From Bemisia tabaci (lineage: Eukaryota > Arthropoda > Insecta > Hemiptera > Aleyrodidae), in the NCBI RefSeq assembly GCF_918797505.1, contig NC_092800.1:30184263-30248262 (forward strand): DNA of 64,000 nt, in the 5' to 3' direction. Numbering within the stretch: the first letter of the stretch is position 1; every line of letters begins with the position of its first letter. This document shows, piece by piece, positions 20,607 through 33,261 of the stretch. The notes under the pieces are model-generated. The model was given only the letters and a program-made list of their open reading frames with translations. It did not search any database and was not told where the DNA came from. A program made the position numbers and the translations under genes.

Positions 20607-23600
20607 AATAACAATCTTGAGAATCAATTCAATGACATATTCAATGCATGTTTATTGCATTAAATGCAATGAGGCCATCTGTTTTGTTTAATATTTCTTT
20701 CACTAAAAATTTCTTCTTTACTTTCTTCATGAAATGGTGGTGAATTATTTTCCAACTTCGTCGCTTAGCAAATAATTCCGGGCAAGAAAAAATAAAAGAA
20801 CGAAATTGATATACGGTATTTATAAATATACGTAAGATAATTTGAGGTTATTGATAACAAGTATTGACCCTACAAATGCTATTTGACATTCAAGCTACTA
20901 CTCTGTTTACTCGTGTTCGAATTAGTGCATAGTGAAACTGTAATCGTAGTTCACTCCAGAAGAGTTTTCATTGACAAAAATCATAGCAAGGCGTGAAAGC
21001 GAGATAATTCTGAATGACATTGCAATTTTTTAATGTTTTCTTGATACTGTTTATTTTTTCTATTTTGAGGACTTAAATTAATTTACAATTACAATGAGTA
21101 GCTAATGTTTACACAGGATGCTAATACGAGAATGTTTCATGAATGAAAAAGTCCGCAATAAGGGATTGTTTTTGTTTATCAGAATTTTTCTCTGACTTAT
21201 TAAAAAACTTACAGCAAAAGATTCAACGTTTTTTTTTTTTATAGAAACGCCAATAGGTAGATTTTGATGAGAGAATACAAATTAAAAGTTAAATGACCGT
21301 TGTTATGGTAAAGTGGTGATTAGTATTATTAAAGTTTGACAAAACAGATTGCAAACTAGCGGAATGATCCGAATAAAATGATGGATCACGAAAAAGTTGA
21401 GAAGTTTAAACGTCTAAGTATCGTGTCGTAACTGTTGCATGGCTCAATATTAGTGTCTTCATTAAAAGTGCTTTCGTTGGATTTGCAAAGTCGTTGAAAT
21501 GCCACACTAGACTTACTGGGGTGTCAATCTAAGATCTTTAGAAACATAATCAATATTTAAGTGGTGCACGCTAAATATTGTTTTTTTTTTCACTCAACTA
21601 AAACAAATAAATACATATAAATTATAAAATAAATAAACACTCAGACCTAAGCTATTATATTTATTTTCAGTACTTTGATATATGAACAACTCCAAAACAA
21701 CGATCAATATCCTAGAATCCCCTCTCTCGAAAAAGCTACAATCCCCATCCGCGATCAAAAAATACATAGACAATAGAGGATTATATCTTTGCCCCTCTCA
21801 TAACTCCGATAAAAACAATCGAATTATGCTGTAAATCTTACATTTCTATAACTGAATTTAAGAACAGAAATTCTCTGACGTCGTGTCAATACATGCATTT
21901 AATAAATAATGTTAAAAAAATGATTTTAATATTTATATCCAACGGAATGAAGAATGCAGTCTTTTTGCTGAACTTCAAAATTTTAAACTCTCTAATAAAT
22001 TTTGAATTTTTGTTTAATAGAGAATGGTTTCTTCTAAATTTCAGCAGATTCGTTTTATCATCAGTACGTGTTACTCTTTTGTGTAATATATTTTGAGGGT
22101 GTATACTTTTTACCGAGCGTGGTATAGCTAAGTGCGTTTACTATATCATTAAGTAATGTACTACTGATGTCAGAATGAGAACGTGAATAAGAAAAATAGT
22201 GAAAATAGTTGAAATTGATTAGAAATATCGAAAACCACAAGGTAACCCTAAAAGAAATTCAAATGATAATGTGAAGAATTCTAAGAATGTTTGAAAGGAA
22301 TCGTCACTACTACATCACTAAGTCACATGCAGACAAGATTTTACTTAACAAGAAAATTGTTTTAGAGGGTCGAAAACTAACGTTATCATAAGTTTACTAT
22401 GACTGAATTGTCAAAATATTACGTAAATGACAGGATAGACAATATTCCTCTTTTAAAATACAATCAGAAATATCAGTGAGGCTTATGGAAACTTATGCAT
22501 GATTACAGATGTAGAGATCTCACAGATCTGGTTCAACATTTATGACAAATCAGAACCGACCTGTAAACAGGGTATTTAATTAGAGCTCTATTTTATATCT
22601 CTTTCCGAAGTTTTGGAAAGAAAGTTCAAGAATGGCATCCTTATTATGTCTTCAGTTGTTTTTAACGAGGCACGGTATTTGCCACGGTGCAGTATGGGGT
22701 GTGCCATAAATTTAGACCAACCTTTGAAAATCATCTTCATTTCAATCTCACATGAAATTCACCAAAGCAAGCTTTCCTCACTGAAAAGGATACCAATATG
22801 AATGCTCTCAGTTTATATTATGGAACTTTGTAAATGCCAAATGCCTGTAATAATCAAAGCGTTGGTATTATATCCAAATCTTTAAAGAGCCCTCTGCAGA
22901 ATTGGCAAATTAGCTCACTTACTTGTCACCTGGAGAAAAAGGAAAAAGCGAATAAATCAAAAATGATCATACAATTCAACTCGCGCTGTTTCACGTTCTT
23001 ACCCTCAAAATACAGCGTTTTGAAAAACGGATGGACTTGTTTTGCGTCTACTCTTCCCGGAATATTTGTCTTTAGGGTCTAAAAGGAGAAATACAAAGAC
23101 AATGCGGATCGCACCTAACGGGAACTGTATATTATTGCGTGAATGCCTTTCGTATTGATACTCGGTCACTGAAAATATTGGGGTGGCAAAGGGTTAGCAG
23201 AAGATAAAAGCCAGAGGAATCCTTTCTCTTTCACTCCTTCAGCTGACCTTGCTCGGAGAAAACAAATACCAAAGGAGTATACCTAATTTTTTTTAATCCT
23301 AAAACAAATCAAAGAAAACTGAGAGCAAAAAATGTTTGTTTTTGTTTGGTTTTGTTTTGTTTTTTTTTTCATTTTTTTACAATACATTCGGAATGTTCCA
23401 GCTCAATTTTTGCGGCAAATTGCTCCCTGATAGAGCAAAATGCATTTTGAATGGCTCACTACAGATGAAAATGACTTTTGATTTGTAGTTTTTTTCCAAA
23501 ACCGTTTTCAAGTTTGATCTTTTTTTAATCAACGCCGACTTGCATTTTTCTAAGCACTCGGTTTGAAGAGAAAATCGGTTTCGAAAAAAATCCAGAGAAA

Positions 23601-24557
23601 TTCTTTCACAGACTTGTGGTTATGTCGCTTTGGTGGAGTTCCGACCATTATTATAGCTCTGACGTCACATGATTTTTGTGAAAATCACGTCAAATCACAT
23701 CGATTTGTCAAAAATCAGTTTCCTTACTTCCCATCATTTATGAATAATGAAATTAAATTCTATCATTCTTCAGCAAGCATAGACTACTCAGTTTGTACGG
23801 TAGTGCTGACCGTCCCTTTTAAAGTCCACTGTCAAGCAAAACCAAACGAAATATTAGAGAAATTTCATTGAAAAGTAAAAAAATTAGAAAAATACGATCA
23901 GAAAAAAAAATAAATACAATGGCCGCACTATTATTCTATCTTTTCAATGATGAGTCATTGCTGGAGAACTATCATCGCCATTTATGAAACATCATAAAAC
24001 CAGCAATACAAGAAAAACCTGATCCGTCAGTTAAGAGCTCGGGTCTATTTTGAGCGTACGGGCTTTACAAATTCTTCGTTTATTTTCCATTCCATCCGAA
24101 AAAAAGAAGAAGAAAAAACTTAAAGATCCGGGTGGAAAAAATTCTAAAATCGTGAGAACAGAAGCCGGTTTTGTATCGCTTCCATAAATTCGTATAACCA
24201 GTAATTACTTCGTGTTTGGCCGGCGTCATTGTTTCCATATGGTGTTTGAATACGCATATTTTCCCATTAATGGAGCTGACCGTTGTCATAAGTTTGGCAA
24301 CACTGGTTACCGAAGCGGCCATGATTTCGGGTCATCCATTTGTGTCGAAGTCGGCAGGAGCAGATGGATTTACTCGGCTAATTTCGGTTCCTCCGAGTCA
24401 TTGTGGAAGGTCAGATGGATACTTTAAATCATTTTTTTCGGCCGCCATGTTTTGACCGGGTATCGGGTATGTTTTTGCGTGTGAATGCGAGTGTTATGAA
24501 ACCGACCTTACAAGTCGTGATGTATACTCATCGTTTTTCTCTCCGTCCGTCGCTCGT

Positions 24558-24560
<3 letters not shown>

Positions 24561-24604
<44 letters not shown>

Positions 24605-24648
24605 CCATTTTTTTTTCCATTTTTTTTTCATTTTTTTTTCATTTTTTT
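24561..24648 (+). repeat. Poly-T tract with CATTTTTTTT iterations
   Basis: About 44 T in a row are followed by repeated (C)CATTTTTTTT units. Length accuracy in the assembly is doubtful. Confidence 0.9.
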
Positions 24649-25380
24649 CCTGTCTGTTGTAAAGTGAATGAATCGAATCGCTGAGAAGAAAGATTTGGGT
24701 AATTTACTGAACCTAAAGCCGAATTTAGCCCCAACTATGAGGAGCTGTAATTTTAGCAGAATACACGATAGGTATAGTAAAATTTTGACGAGCAGTCAGT
24801 TCTTTTAGAGCTTCGATCAGGTTCTCCAATATGATCACGCTCAGTTATCATTTACCTCATTTTTTTTTTTTTTGCAACAGTGATATGAGTGCCTTTGACT
24901 TCGATTACCTCCAATCCAAAATCAAGGAAACTTGTACAGTTAAATCACACTCTATACGGCATACCGTCACATTATTTGCGGTATGAAAATATCAGAGACA
25001 GAAAATATTCGGTACCCTTAATCTCGACGCTTCGGCTCAGCTGTTGGACCGAGGTGGTTTTTTGGGTAATGATACTCCACGTCCACGTTTACGCCCACGC
25101 CACGTCCATTTCTACGTCCTGGTCCTTTAGACTTTGAAGAACACAGGGTGAGGAGGGAATACTGGTCGATTAAAGATCGTGCCTGCTAGCATTCGTAAAC
25201 TGCTGTATCGTAAACTGCTGTAGTACGCGATTTAATTCAAGTACACTTTTGTGTGTTTCTTGTAAGCGAGGGATTAACCTTTTTCTTAGCCAGTAAAATT
25301 GTTAATATATTCGTAAAGAGTTAGTGTCAGTGATTTCCATTGCTCAAATTGTGTTTCTGTGTGAAATTCTTAAGAAGACA

Positions 25381-25650
25381 CATCGATAGCTAAAGTGCAA
25401 AACGACGTATTTCCATTGCGGTGTTTCAAAACTACTGCCCCTTTTAATTATTTTTCGAAGAGAAACAAGCCAGCCATACGTATAACTTGAAATTTCTGCG
25501 GAATATTTTGCTGATAAAGAAGAAAAATCTAGGACATTTTCAAGGAATTAAGTTGATTAGTTCTCAAATGGGTTAACGAAGTATGACGGGAAGTCTACAT
25601 GCAGCGTTGCAAATAGAGATACGTGGTTTCGTGGTTTGGCCATTGATATA
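25381..25650. mobile_element. Family D MITE
   Basis: Left end CATCGATAGCTAAAGTGCAA then AACGACGTATTTCC; right end AGAGATACGTGGTTTCGTGG then TTTGGCCATTGATATA. The same ends occur at 48089-48602 around a nested element. Confidence 0.7.
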
Positions 25651-25695
25651 CCACAATGCTTAAATTCGTGCCTTGTCTAGTGATTCACTGACAAA

Positions 25696-25951
25696 TGGAC
25701 CGCGTGAAGCAAAAAGGAACCAAGCCTTCTCAGCTATTGCCAAATTCCACCGGGCAAATTAATTTTTTACAAGATAATATTTGTGCGGATGTTTTTGAAA
25801 ATTTTAAGGAATTTGCTTCGTGCTATGTAAAAAATTCACTAAAATTTGCACAAAAATCCACAAAACCGTTCTCATATAAAAAAATAAATTGCTCAAATGA
25901 CATTTGGCAATAGCTGAAGTGGCTTGGTTCCTTTCTGCTAAACGCGGTCCA
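25696..25951. mobile_element. MITE with 50-bp terminal inverted repeats
   Basis: Starts TGGACCGCGTGAAGCAAAAA then GGAACCAAGCC and ends with the reverse of this, GCTAAACGCGGTCCA. Target duplication is unclear. A truncated relative lies at 27158-27337. Confidence 0.82.
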
Positions 25952-26679
25952 AATATGTCATATTAGCGAATAAGTCAATACAGAACGGTAAACGATATCC
26001 AACTCAACCGACGATAGCTCTGAAGTAGAAGTAAAAGCTTCATGCGGGCAATTATCCGGTCATCTGTCTGCGCGTGCCAATTCGGGGGAAAAAAGGGGCT
26101 GAGACAGGCTAAAAATGCACCGGGGAGCATTTGCCGCGTGAATAGACCAAAGGCCGCCTCCATCATAAATCAAATCGGGAACAAGACATTTGTAGGTATA
26201 AATACGTAAACAGATCTCCAGCGCCAATCTTTGGGGCAGACATGAGGCTCCCTCACACTTGCACCCTCTACCGCGCGCACAGCTTGAAGTTCTGTTAGAT
26301 GCTCCCCCTATTCGACCGAGCAGGGGAACTTGGGAGCGAACTGCGAAGTCGTGTGAAAAATCCAAGTGATGGATGAACTTCCAAGTTCTGACACGTCTTC
26401 GAAGACTGTCAAAACCTTCGCTCAGCGCAACAAACATGTTTGATGTCAATTTCACTGTAAGATCAGATTAAAAGGGAAAAAACCGATCCCTTTTTTTAGA
26501 AACAAATTTGTTGAAACATTTTCGGCATTTTTAGAATCATTTAGGTTTTAGATTTATTTGTTTGTTTGTTTCTGCACAAAAAGGCTAATACAAATATGTC
26601 AAGATATGCGTTAATATTTTAATACATTCATCGAGTAGGGAAAATAATTAAATCACATAGTAGTAGGTCAAACTAAGAT

Positions 26680-26901
26680 TCAATCCTGAGTGTACTCATT
26701 AATTTCACAGTACTCGCCGTTAATTAGATATTCTTTTAATTTCGCTTTAAAATTTTTTGCATCATACATTTTCTTTAGATCATCTGGAGTTTCAAGAAGA
26801 AGATGTGGCCTCTTCTTAAAGTGCGGGCTACCCTTCATCGCAGCCGTTTTACCAGCATTTCTGGTATTTACTTGGCAGTTGGCATTTGAGTTTCTAGGAT
26901 C
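26680..26901 (-). pseudogene. LINE reverse-transcriptase C-terminal fragment
   Basis: The minus strand is open for 73 codons and reads VNTRNAGKTA, then LETPDDLKKMYDAKNFKAKL, then KEYLINGEYCEINEYTQD and a stop. The spacing of NTR, P.DLK, FK.KLK.YL and an acidic tail matches the C-terminal end of ORF2 in jockey/CR1-type non-LTR retrotransposons. The polymerase core is absent and the frame is closed upstream by a stop, so this is a 5'-truncated dead copy. The + strand frame over the same bases (26690-27115) is its antisense shadow. Clade assignment is tentative. Confidence 0.72.
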
Positions 26902-27157
26902 TTATTTATTAATGACAAAATTCATGATAGATCGAAATATCAAGAGTGATGACACTGTAAGCAGCCATTCCTCTCATGATGCTCCTTGCATGGCGATTTT
27001 TTTTTTTCATGCAATCAACTTCGGAAATTTCAGAGTGATGGTTTTGAAGATTCTCATGTGCCTGCCGTCTTGGAAGTATGCGTTATCAATTTCGATACTG
27101 TTTGGTGGTCAATGAATGTCTTTCACTCGCTTTTGCAGCCCTTAATCCGAAACTTGA

Positions 27158-27337
27158 AATGAGAGACATTTGTGCGGATTTCTTTGAAAATTTTGAGGAA
27201 TTCGCTTCGTACTATGCAGAAAATTCACCGTAATTTGCACGAAAATCCACACAACTGTTTTCACGTTAACATTAATTCTACAATTAAAACTGGCAATAGC
27301 TGATGTGGCTTGGTTTTCTTCTGCTTAACGCGGTTCA
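27158..27337. repeat. Truncated relative of the 25696 MITE
   Basis: TTTGTGCGGATTTCTTTGAA then GGAATTCGCTTCG, and the right end GGCAATAGCTGATGTGGCTT then CTTAACGCGGTTCA, match the element at 25696-25951. The left terminus is missing. Confidence 0.75.
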
Positions 27338-27950
27338 ATTCTGTCTATCCTACATTATGATTTCACCTTGAGATGGCTCAAGTAAGAGCTGTTGGTAGGT
27401 CACTAAAAGTAAATTTAGACGGAATTTTCCTTTTAAAAAGTGGTGGCACCGAATGAAGTTAGCCGTGAAGATAATCGGCGAGTAAACTAGCCGGTGTTAC
27501 CAGGCCTCAAGCGAGGAAAAAAAGATGTAGCGCATTGGCAGACTGCAATCCCAAGCAAAAACGACGGAACTGCATAGTATTCTCATTGGACATACGCGGT
27601 TGTTACGACAGGGATGGTGCCGCGGAATCGGGGCGAGGGCGATCGGTGAACGCCGAAGGGTCTCGCTCCATTCATCATCCCTTCGACCCTGTCGATACGC
27701 CTTAATGTGGAGTCTCCTGCCAGGGACTCAGGGTTACCCGCAGGTCAAAGTCAGGGTAGGAAGACTGTCCATGCAGTGCACTTGCCACCGTAGACAGAAT
27801 GTAGGGATTGGGAAAGGGGGATTGTTTATCGTGATTTGGGACGGTTTTGACAAAAAATGTTGTCAGTCATGCACGCCGTCTGTGAGGATTTCGTATTAGT
27901 CGCAGTGATTAAAAAGTCGATACAATAAGTCGGATGGTATGGATTCGATC
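27338..27950. other. No recognisable gene
   Basis: Short open frames on the + strand near 27600-27899 have no domain. Nothing else was seen. Confidence 0.4.
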
Positions 27951-28340
27951 GACATGAATCGATCGAAAATAAAAATGTGAACCAATCGACTTGATTCGAT
28001 CGATAACCGTGAGTCGATCGACAAATCCGTGAGTCGATCGACAAACCCGTGAATCGATCGACAAACCCGCGAATCGATCAACTATTGTCGGACAAATTGG
28101 TGTTGATGTAATCACGTCCATCGGTTCACGTTCTCGTTTTTCGATCGATTCATGTCGATCGCATTGACACTGTTTTTTTTTTTTTTTTCAATTAATTGTC
28201 GATCGAATCGATGTCAATTGAATCGATTCGATCGGTTCACGTTTTTATTTTCCAATCGATTCATGTCAATTGAATGGACACCGGTTTTTTGTCGATCGAT
28301 TCACGTTTTTCCTTTTCGATCGATTCATGCCGATTGAATT
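27951..28340. repeat. ATCGAT-rich palindromic repeat cluster
   Basis: GAATCGATCGAAAATAAAAA then TGTGAACC near 27975 is reversed as GGTTCACGTTTTTATTTTCC near 28235. Two further variants of the right-hand unit lie at 28123 and 28290. The block contains roughly twenty ATCGAT/TCGATCGA motifs. Confidence 0.8.
28009..28082 (+). repeat. 20-bp minisatellite, about 3.7 units
   Basis: GTGAGTCGATCGACAAATCC repeats with an exact 20-bp period at 28009, 28029, 28049 and 28069, with single-base variation. Confidence 0.93.
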
Positions 28341-28854
28341 CATGCCCTCTTGATATGTCAATGTGTTTTTCTGGCGAATACTGCCATTGGTCGTGGTGTT
28401 TTTGAGATAGGGACTTGAAATTTTTGAAGTGTCCCTATATCAAAAGAAATAACTTGCAGGAACTCTCAACATTTTAAATAGACAACTCTGAAAAGGGTAA
28501 GAGCCGTAGGAGTTAAAGGGGTTGAGCAAGATTTGCAGATTTCCCTGTAGAGGATGGCATCTGAGGTCCACGATTTCTCAACTTGGAAGGAGAGGCGGTC
28601 TGAAGATGCGATATTGTCAAAAATTTTAGCAGAAGAATTCTTTTGGAGGAGAAAAATTAGGTTCAATAGGAGACTTTAACCCTTCGGACTTGTCCTCTTT
28701 GAAAACTCATATAAAAAATTGAAGCACGTATTTCATAATCAACTGAAATATGTGAGAACCGCGACAAGTACGATGTCACAATGGCTGAGAGCCAAAAGGT
28801 TAAAAAACTGAGAAAAGAGTGCTAGAAAAATTATGAAAATACCAGATCAACACC

Positions 28855-29085
28855 TTCATGCTAAAAAAAACGCCGTCTGAGCCTTTAAACTTTGCCGAAC
28901 TTCAATTGTGGAATAACGATTCGAGAGAATTTGTAGGTACATGTTACTTTCAAATTTTCAGAGAATTTACTTCGTAATCCAATCTGAAGTGTTTAAAAAT
29001 TTCTCTGCAAAATATGCCTAACTTCCTTCAAAAATACCTATATTGTGTGAGTAAATTTGGCAGCATTCGAATGTTCATACGGCAG
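28855..29085. repeat. Family B MITE, degenerate
   Basis: The left end CTTCATGCTAAAAAAAACGC then CGTCTGAGC and the right end AAATTTGGCAGCATTCGAAT then GTTCATACGGC resemble family B. It directly abuts a second copy. Confidence 0.6.
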
Positions 29086-29089
29086 AATA

Positions 29090-29342
29090 CTTCCGTGCTA
29101 AGGAAGAATGCCGTATGAACATTCAAGAGTTGTCAAATTCACTTCGATGAAATTATTATTTTTGAGGAAAGTTATGAATATTTTTCCTTTAAATTTTCAG
29201 AATCTGTAGGTGAAATTGCGAACGATATTACGTGAAAAATTGAGAGAAATATAGTCATACGTTTATCAGGAAATTTGCGTTTTATGAAAGGAAATTCGGC
29301 AACGCCTGAAGGTTCATACGACGCTTTTCCTTGGCACGGCAG
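29090..29342. mobile_element. Family B MITE
   Basis: CTTCCGTGCTAAGGAAGAAT then GCCGTATGAAC to TTTCCTTGGCACGGCAG. The flanks AATA and AGAA do not match well. Confidence 0.82.
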
Positions 29343-30346
29343 AGAAGACAGTGTGACCGCAGTTGAACAGCAGCGCAAGGCGCCCCACTGAACTTACGTC
29401 TAAAGACCTAATGATAAAGACTGAAAGCTCCTTTAATGGGTTACTCACTTGCTCAGCCGATCATCGACAAGGGTGCGTATCGATTCCTGTAGGGGAGGAG
29501 GGGGAGGGGGTTTCCCCGGCGTCATTTGCACTTGCCTGGTGCCATTAGTTATTTTAAACTTTTTTCCCCGCTTCGCTCTTGACTTGCTATGTTTGCTCGA
29601 GCTTACGCACAACAGCAGAGCATCGACCGACGGGCAACTCTTTAACCTTGCGTTCAAGGTAATCCTCGCACGTGATTCTATGCAGTCTGCTCATTGCTGA
29701 TGTGAACTGCATTTGCAAAAATAGAACTGAGAGCGTTGCAATTTTGCAAAGACTGCACGTTACTTTTTTAACCTTGAAGAAACGAAATTAGACCGAGATG
29801 TAGAAAGTGCAGTTAGGTACCAACATTTTTTTCCCCCATAACTTTTCCATTTAAAACGGATAAGATTACAATTTGCTCTTTATGGGTAAAAATTAATGCA
29901 CTACTGTGTAGCATTTCAGAATTCCTGGCTAATTTTCAAAAACTACTAACAAAAAAACAAAAAAAAACAAAAACTACAGGGTGGCCTAGACCTATTGCAC
30001 CAGGCCTTTTTTCGGTTAATTTGGATTGTGCGAAGTCCAGAATCATGGGAATTCGCAGGGAATCGACCTCAAGGAATCTGAATTTCATGGTTCCAGAGGC
30101 CCCCTAGCGCTCCGTGGGGAGTAAAAGGGAGGCCCGTACTTCAAAAATCAGGATTTACGTCAAAACTGTGAAATTGTTTCATCAGAATCAGAAAGTACGG
30201 GATTAACTTAAATCGACACCATGCAAGTAATCCAAAATCGGCCCATCAATGTCTAAAATATCGATCCCTAAAGGTGAGGAACAGAGCTCCATTTGAAAAA
30301 ATTCAAGTTCGTTAAAAGAAGTGGCGACTCGTTAAAAATGTGTATT
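29343..30346. other. No recognisable gene; relic related to the next inverted repeat
   Basis: AATCGACCTCAAGGAATCTG near 30061 resembles the arm of the inverted repeat at 30347. The remainder shows no coding motif. Confidence 0.4.
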
Positions 30347-30539
30347 CATGGGTAATCGACCCCAAGGAATCCGAATTAGAGGGTCACGTTGTCCTCAGAG
30401 ACTTTTCTGATGGGGCACTTGGGGACTCTGAACTTTCAAATTTAACCAGTGTGGGGGCTACTCCTGTGCCCCATCAGAAAAGTCCTCTGAGGATAACGGG
30501 ACCCTCAAATTCGGATTTCTTGGAGTCGATTTCCCATGA
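30347..30539. repeat. 193-bp hairpin with arms of about 71 bp
   Basis: CATGGGTAATCGACCCCAAG through GACTTTTCTGATGGGGCA is matched by TGCCCCATCAGAAAAGTC through GAGTCGATTTCCCATG. The loop is about 49 nt. Target duplication was not found. Confidence 0.82.
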
Positions 30540-31986
30540 TTTAAATCTTTCTTCACAGCATATCTGAGTTACTTTGTCCGGTCAATTTTTTGAACAGAAT
30601 AGTAATTTCAGAAACCTCATTCAAGCCTCAGCCTCCTTTATGAGCTACCAATCGAAAACGATATCTGGTGGCTGCTCTCGAAGCGCCTGCTTCGCGCCGA
30701 CTCTGCAACCCGCCGTGCAGCCGTTGACACCGTGGAAGTAATCCCACTCCGAAATCGAGGCACTGGGAAACACGAGCGAGAAAACCTCGCGAGCATCGGT
30801 AAGCTTTTAAAACACGAGCCTTGTTCCCTCGGAGCGAGGCTGAGGGACCTCCTCTTTCACTTCGCCCCGAGAAATCCTGCCGCAAATTAGAAACAGTTTC
30901 AAACCCTAATCCCGAGGGATTTAATTTCATCCTTCCTTTTTCCTTTTTTCGTTATCCCTTTTTTCGCTGCCCCCCGTCAACGTTTCCTCTGAATTTTTCG
31001 TGTTGAAAACACCTCGCGTAGGAGTTGTTGAGTAGTGGTCAATTTCTCAAAAAAGTGGAAGTCTCTCCATTCAAGTTTGTCCAAGAAGATTGAAATATTT
31101 AACCACGGTTACCAGGTGATACATTTTTAAGCCACCAATATCGTATCATTTGCATATTCGAATTTAATATTTTCTGATATTCTACTTTATGTTAGCCTAG
31201 AACTTCAGTTCACTTTAACGGCCAGACTGCAGGAGCGTGTTCTGCGGTTCAAAATAATGGACTTTTTTGCTGTATAAAGTTTTTTCCAAAAGTGCCCCTA
31301 GTCGGAGCCATGGCCCCCCAAAATTTCGGAAAGTAAATCGTGCTTCCTGAATTTTGGCAACGGTTGGGAACTAAATCTCATGTAAATTTCTACTCCTCTG
31401 TATTTTTAAGCCCTGAATTCATAAATGATCTGAAAAAACCGAAATCTCAAACGTTTCTACGCATATGGGTGTTTTCTTCGAAATTTTTAAACCACCTAGT
31501 GCGGTACACACACACGAAAAAAAATTTAAAGAGAAGGTTTGGGGGTGTTTCGGCCCCTGCAGTCTGGACTTTTAACCCTGGATCACCCTGTGTACGTGCC
31601 TATGTCAGGAAGGCTACGTTATGCGTCCTTTTCCCCTGTCTATGCCTGGTTTACCCCTCTTTTCGCTCTCCTCGCCTGGGCCGCGCCGCCGAACGTCACG
31701 TTGGCGTCTGATTTGAATACGCCGCGCCCCTCCGCCCACCCTGCGTATGATCTACGGTGTGAAAATTGAAAAGGGCGTGGATCCGCGGTGCGACGCGGCG
31801 TCTCACGTATGGAGGAGCCAAGCGGGTATGACAACCTCCGCGGCGGATCCTCTTCGGCAACTTGCCATTCGCCAACGGCCATGCTTCTCTCGGTTTTGTT
31901 TAGCGTCGCGGATATGCCGCGGAAACCGTCCGAGTGTTGTGTATAACGTCACAAAATAAATCGTTCGGTTCGATGCAACTCTAACG
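30540..31986. other. Non-coding, with a CpG-rich block
   Basis: CpG-rich at about 31675-31930. CCAGACTGCAGG near 31223 and CCTGCAGTCTGG near 31557 could be short inverted ends of one element, but this is weak. No gene was recognised. Confidence 0.35.
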
Positions 31987-32199
31987 CACTGGAAAGAAAA
32001 TTCGCTTGGATCAGTCCAAACTCCTAAAAACATTGACAAAATAATACCCATGATTCAATCGAACTTTTAGCTTGAATCCGCCGAAATCAAGAGGCTCGGC
32101 TCTTCGATTCAAGGAAAAATTGGATTAAATCATGAGTATATTTCTTGTCAATGTTATTAAGAGTCTGGTCTCTAGATCCAAGCGACTTTTTTTTCAGTG
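31987..32199. mobile_element. Family A MITE, copy 4, diverged
   Basis: CACTGGAAAGAAAATTCGCT to CTTTTTTTTCAGTG with CG on both sides (31985-31986 and 32200-32201). The arms retain AAACTCCTAAAAACATTGAC and AAGAGTCTGGTCTCTAGATC. Confidence 0.85.
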
Positions 32200-32263
32200 C
32201 GGGGAAAATTTTGAAATTTTCGAAAATCTTCCTTACACAGTAAGACTGAGTCACTGACATTTT

Positions 32264-32486
32264 CTGCCGTGCTCAGAAGAACGCTGTATGAACATCCGGA
32301 TTTCCCCCAACAAAATACTTAGTCTTGAAAAATGCTAGTTTCATTTCATTTGACAGTTTTTTGACCATTTGCGATTTAAAGTCTCTGAAAAGCTAGAGAA
32401 ACATTATTCGTCAGATTTTTCTGAAAATTTTGATTTTATCTAAGGCCACGTATGAAGGTCCATATACGGCATTTTTGTTAGCAATT
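32264..32486. repeat. Family B MITE, degenerate
   Basis: CTGCCGTGCTCAGAAGAACG then CTGTATGAACATCC on the left; GGTCCATATACGGCATTTTT then GTTAGCA on the right. Confidence 0.65.
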
Positions 32487-33261
32487 AAGGCACCTGATAA
32501 CTTGGGAAGTGGAATACAGAGACACCTAAGTTAGTTTGTTAGTTTTTCTTTCGGTTACATTTACCCTTCGTAACTGCAAACACTTCAAAGAATGCCCTCC
32601 TCGTCAATTATCTGCAATCTTCTATGCACTCCTCCGTCTAAAACAACAATTGTCCGTAATCATATTTGCCGAGAAGGCTGCTCTTTTCCAATTGGAAGGC
32701 GTCTCTTTCAAAGCTCCGTTTTGTAGGACTTAAATTCAGGGGCCGGAAGCTCTTATCATAAGGGAAATTAAAACCCGGAAATGAAGACCCTAGTGATATT
32801 TATATTTTGCGGTGTGACTCGTGGAGAAGTTTTGTTTGATGATGCCAGTTTAGGAGTTTTAATAAATAGTGGAGGTCGCTATGGAATAACTATTCTTTGA
32901 AATTGCTTGAATCATAAGTAAGGGTCAGGATATAGAATACATAGAACGCGTTAGAAAATGAGTATAATACGATTAATATATAAATAGAAAAACAACAAAA
33001 ACAGAACGTTGGCGCATTATTCTTTGCCCATTCTCAGCTGGAAAAATCCAAGAAATGACAAATTAAAACCATGATAATGAACATGCATCTGACCGGCGCG
33101 GAATGAAAAGAAGTGAAAAACTTCTTTATAAAGTACGTAACGTAATAACAGGATTATGAGAAAAATAAGTTTGAAGAAGAAAATCAGTTTGGCCCTGATT
33201 CTTGCCTCAGTCAAATGCATGCTTACAGTGAGATAAAACATTGTAAAGTATCAAGAATAAT
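32487..33261. other. No recognisable gene
   Basis: AT-rich sequence without a conserved motif on either strand. Confidence 0.4.

Larger units (their letters stand above)
19572..25380. other. Repeat-poor interval, presumed pb intron 1
   Basis: No transposon end or family copy was recognised over 5.8 kb, unlike everywhere else in the window. It is AT-rich. A somewhat GC-richer patch at about 24200-24470 has short open frames on both strands without domains. A polypyrimidine tract plus CAG at about 24855-24880 resembles a splice acceptor, but the following frame is not Hox-like. Confidence 0.5.

Noticed and set aside
24080..24322. Minus-strand frame starting MAASVTSVAK
   Set aside because: Good-looking ATG context but no domain; it ends in A/T-rich sequence and the opposite strand is also open.
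24870..24990. Possible pb exon 2 after a polypyrimidine-CAG acceptor-like site
   Set aside because: The downstream frame (MSAFDFDYLQSKIKE) has no homeodomain or linker resemblance.
26690..27115. 141-codon hydrophobic open frame on the + strand
   Set aside because: Its first half is the antisense of the LINE fragment on the minus strand, which explains the open frame better.
31223..31569. Element bounded by CCAGACTGCAGG and its reverse
   Set aside because: The inverted ends are only about 12 bp with no duplication outside them, so chance is not excluded.
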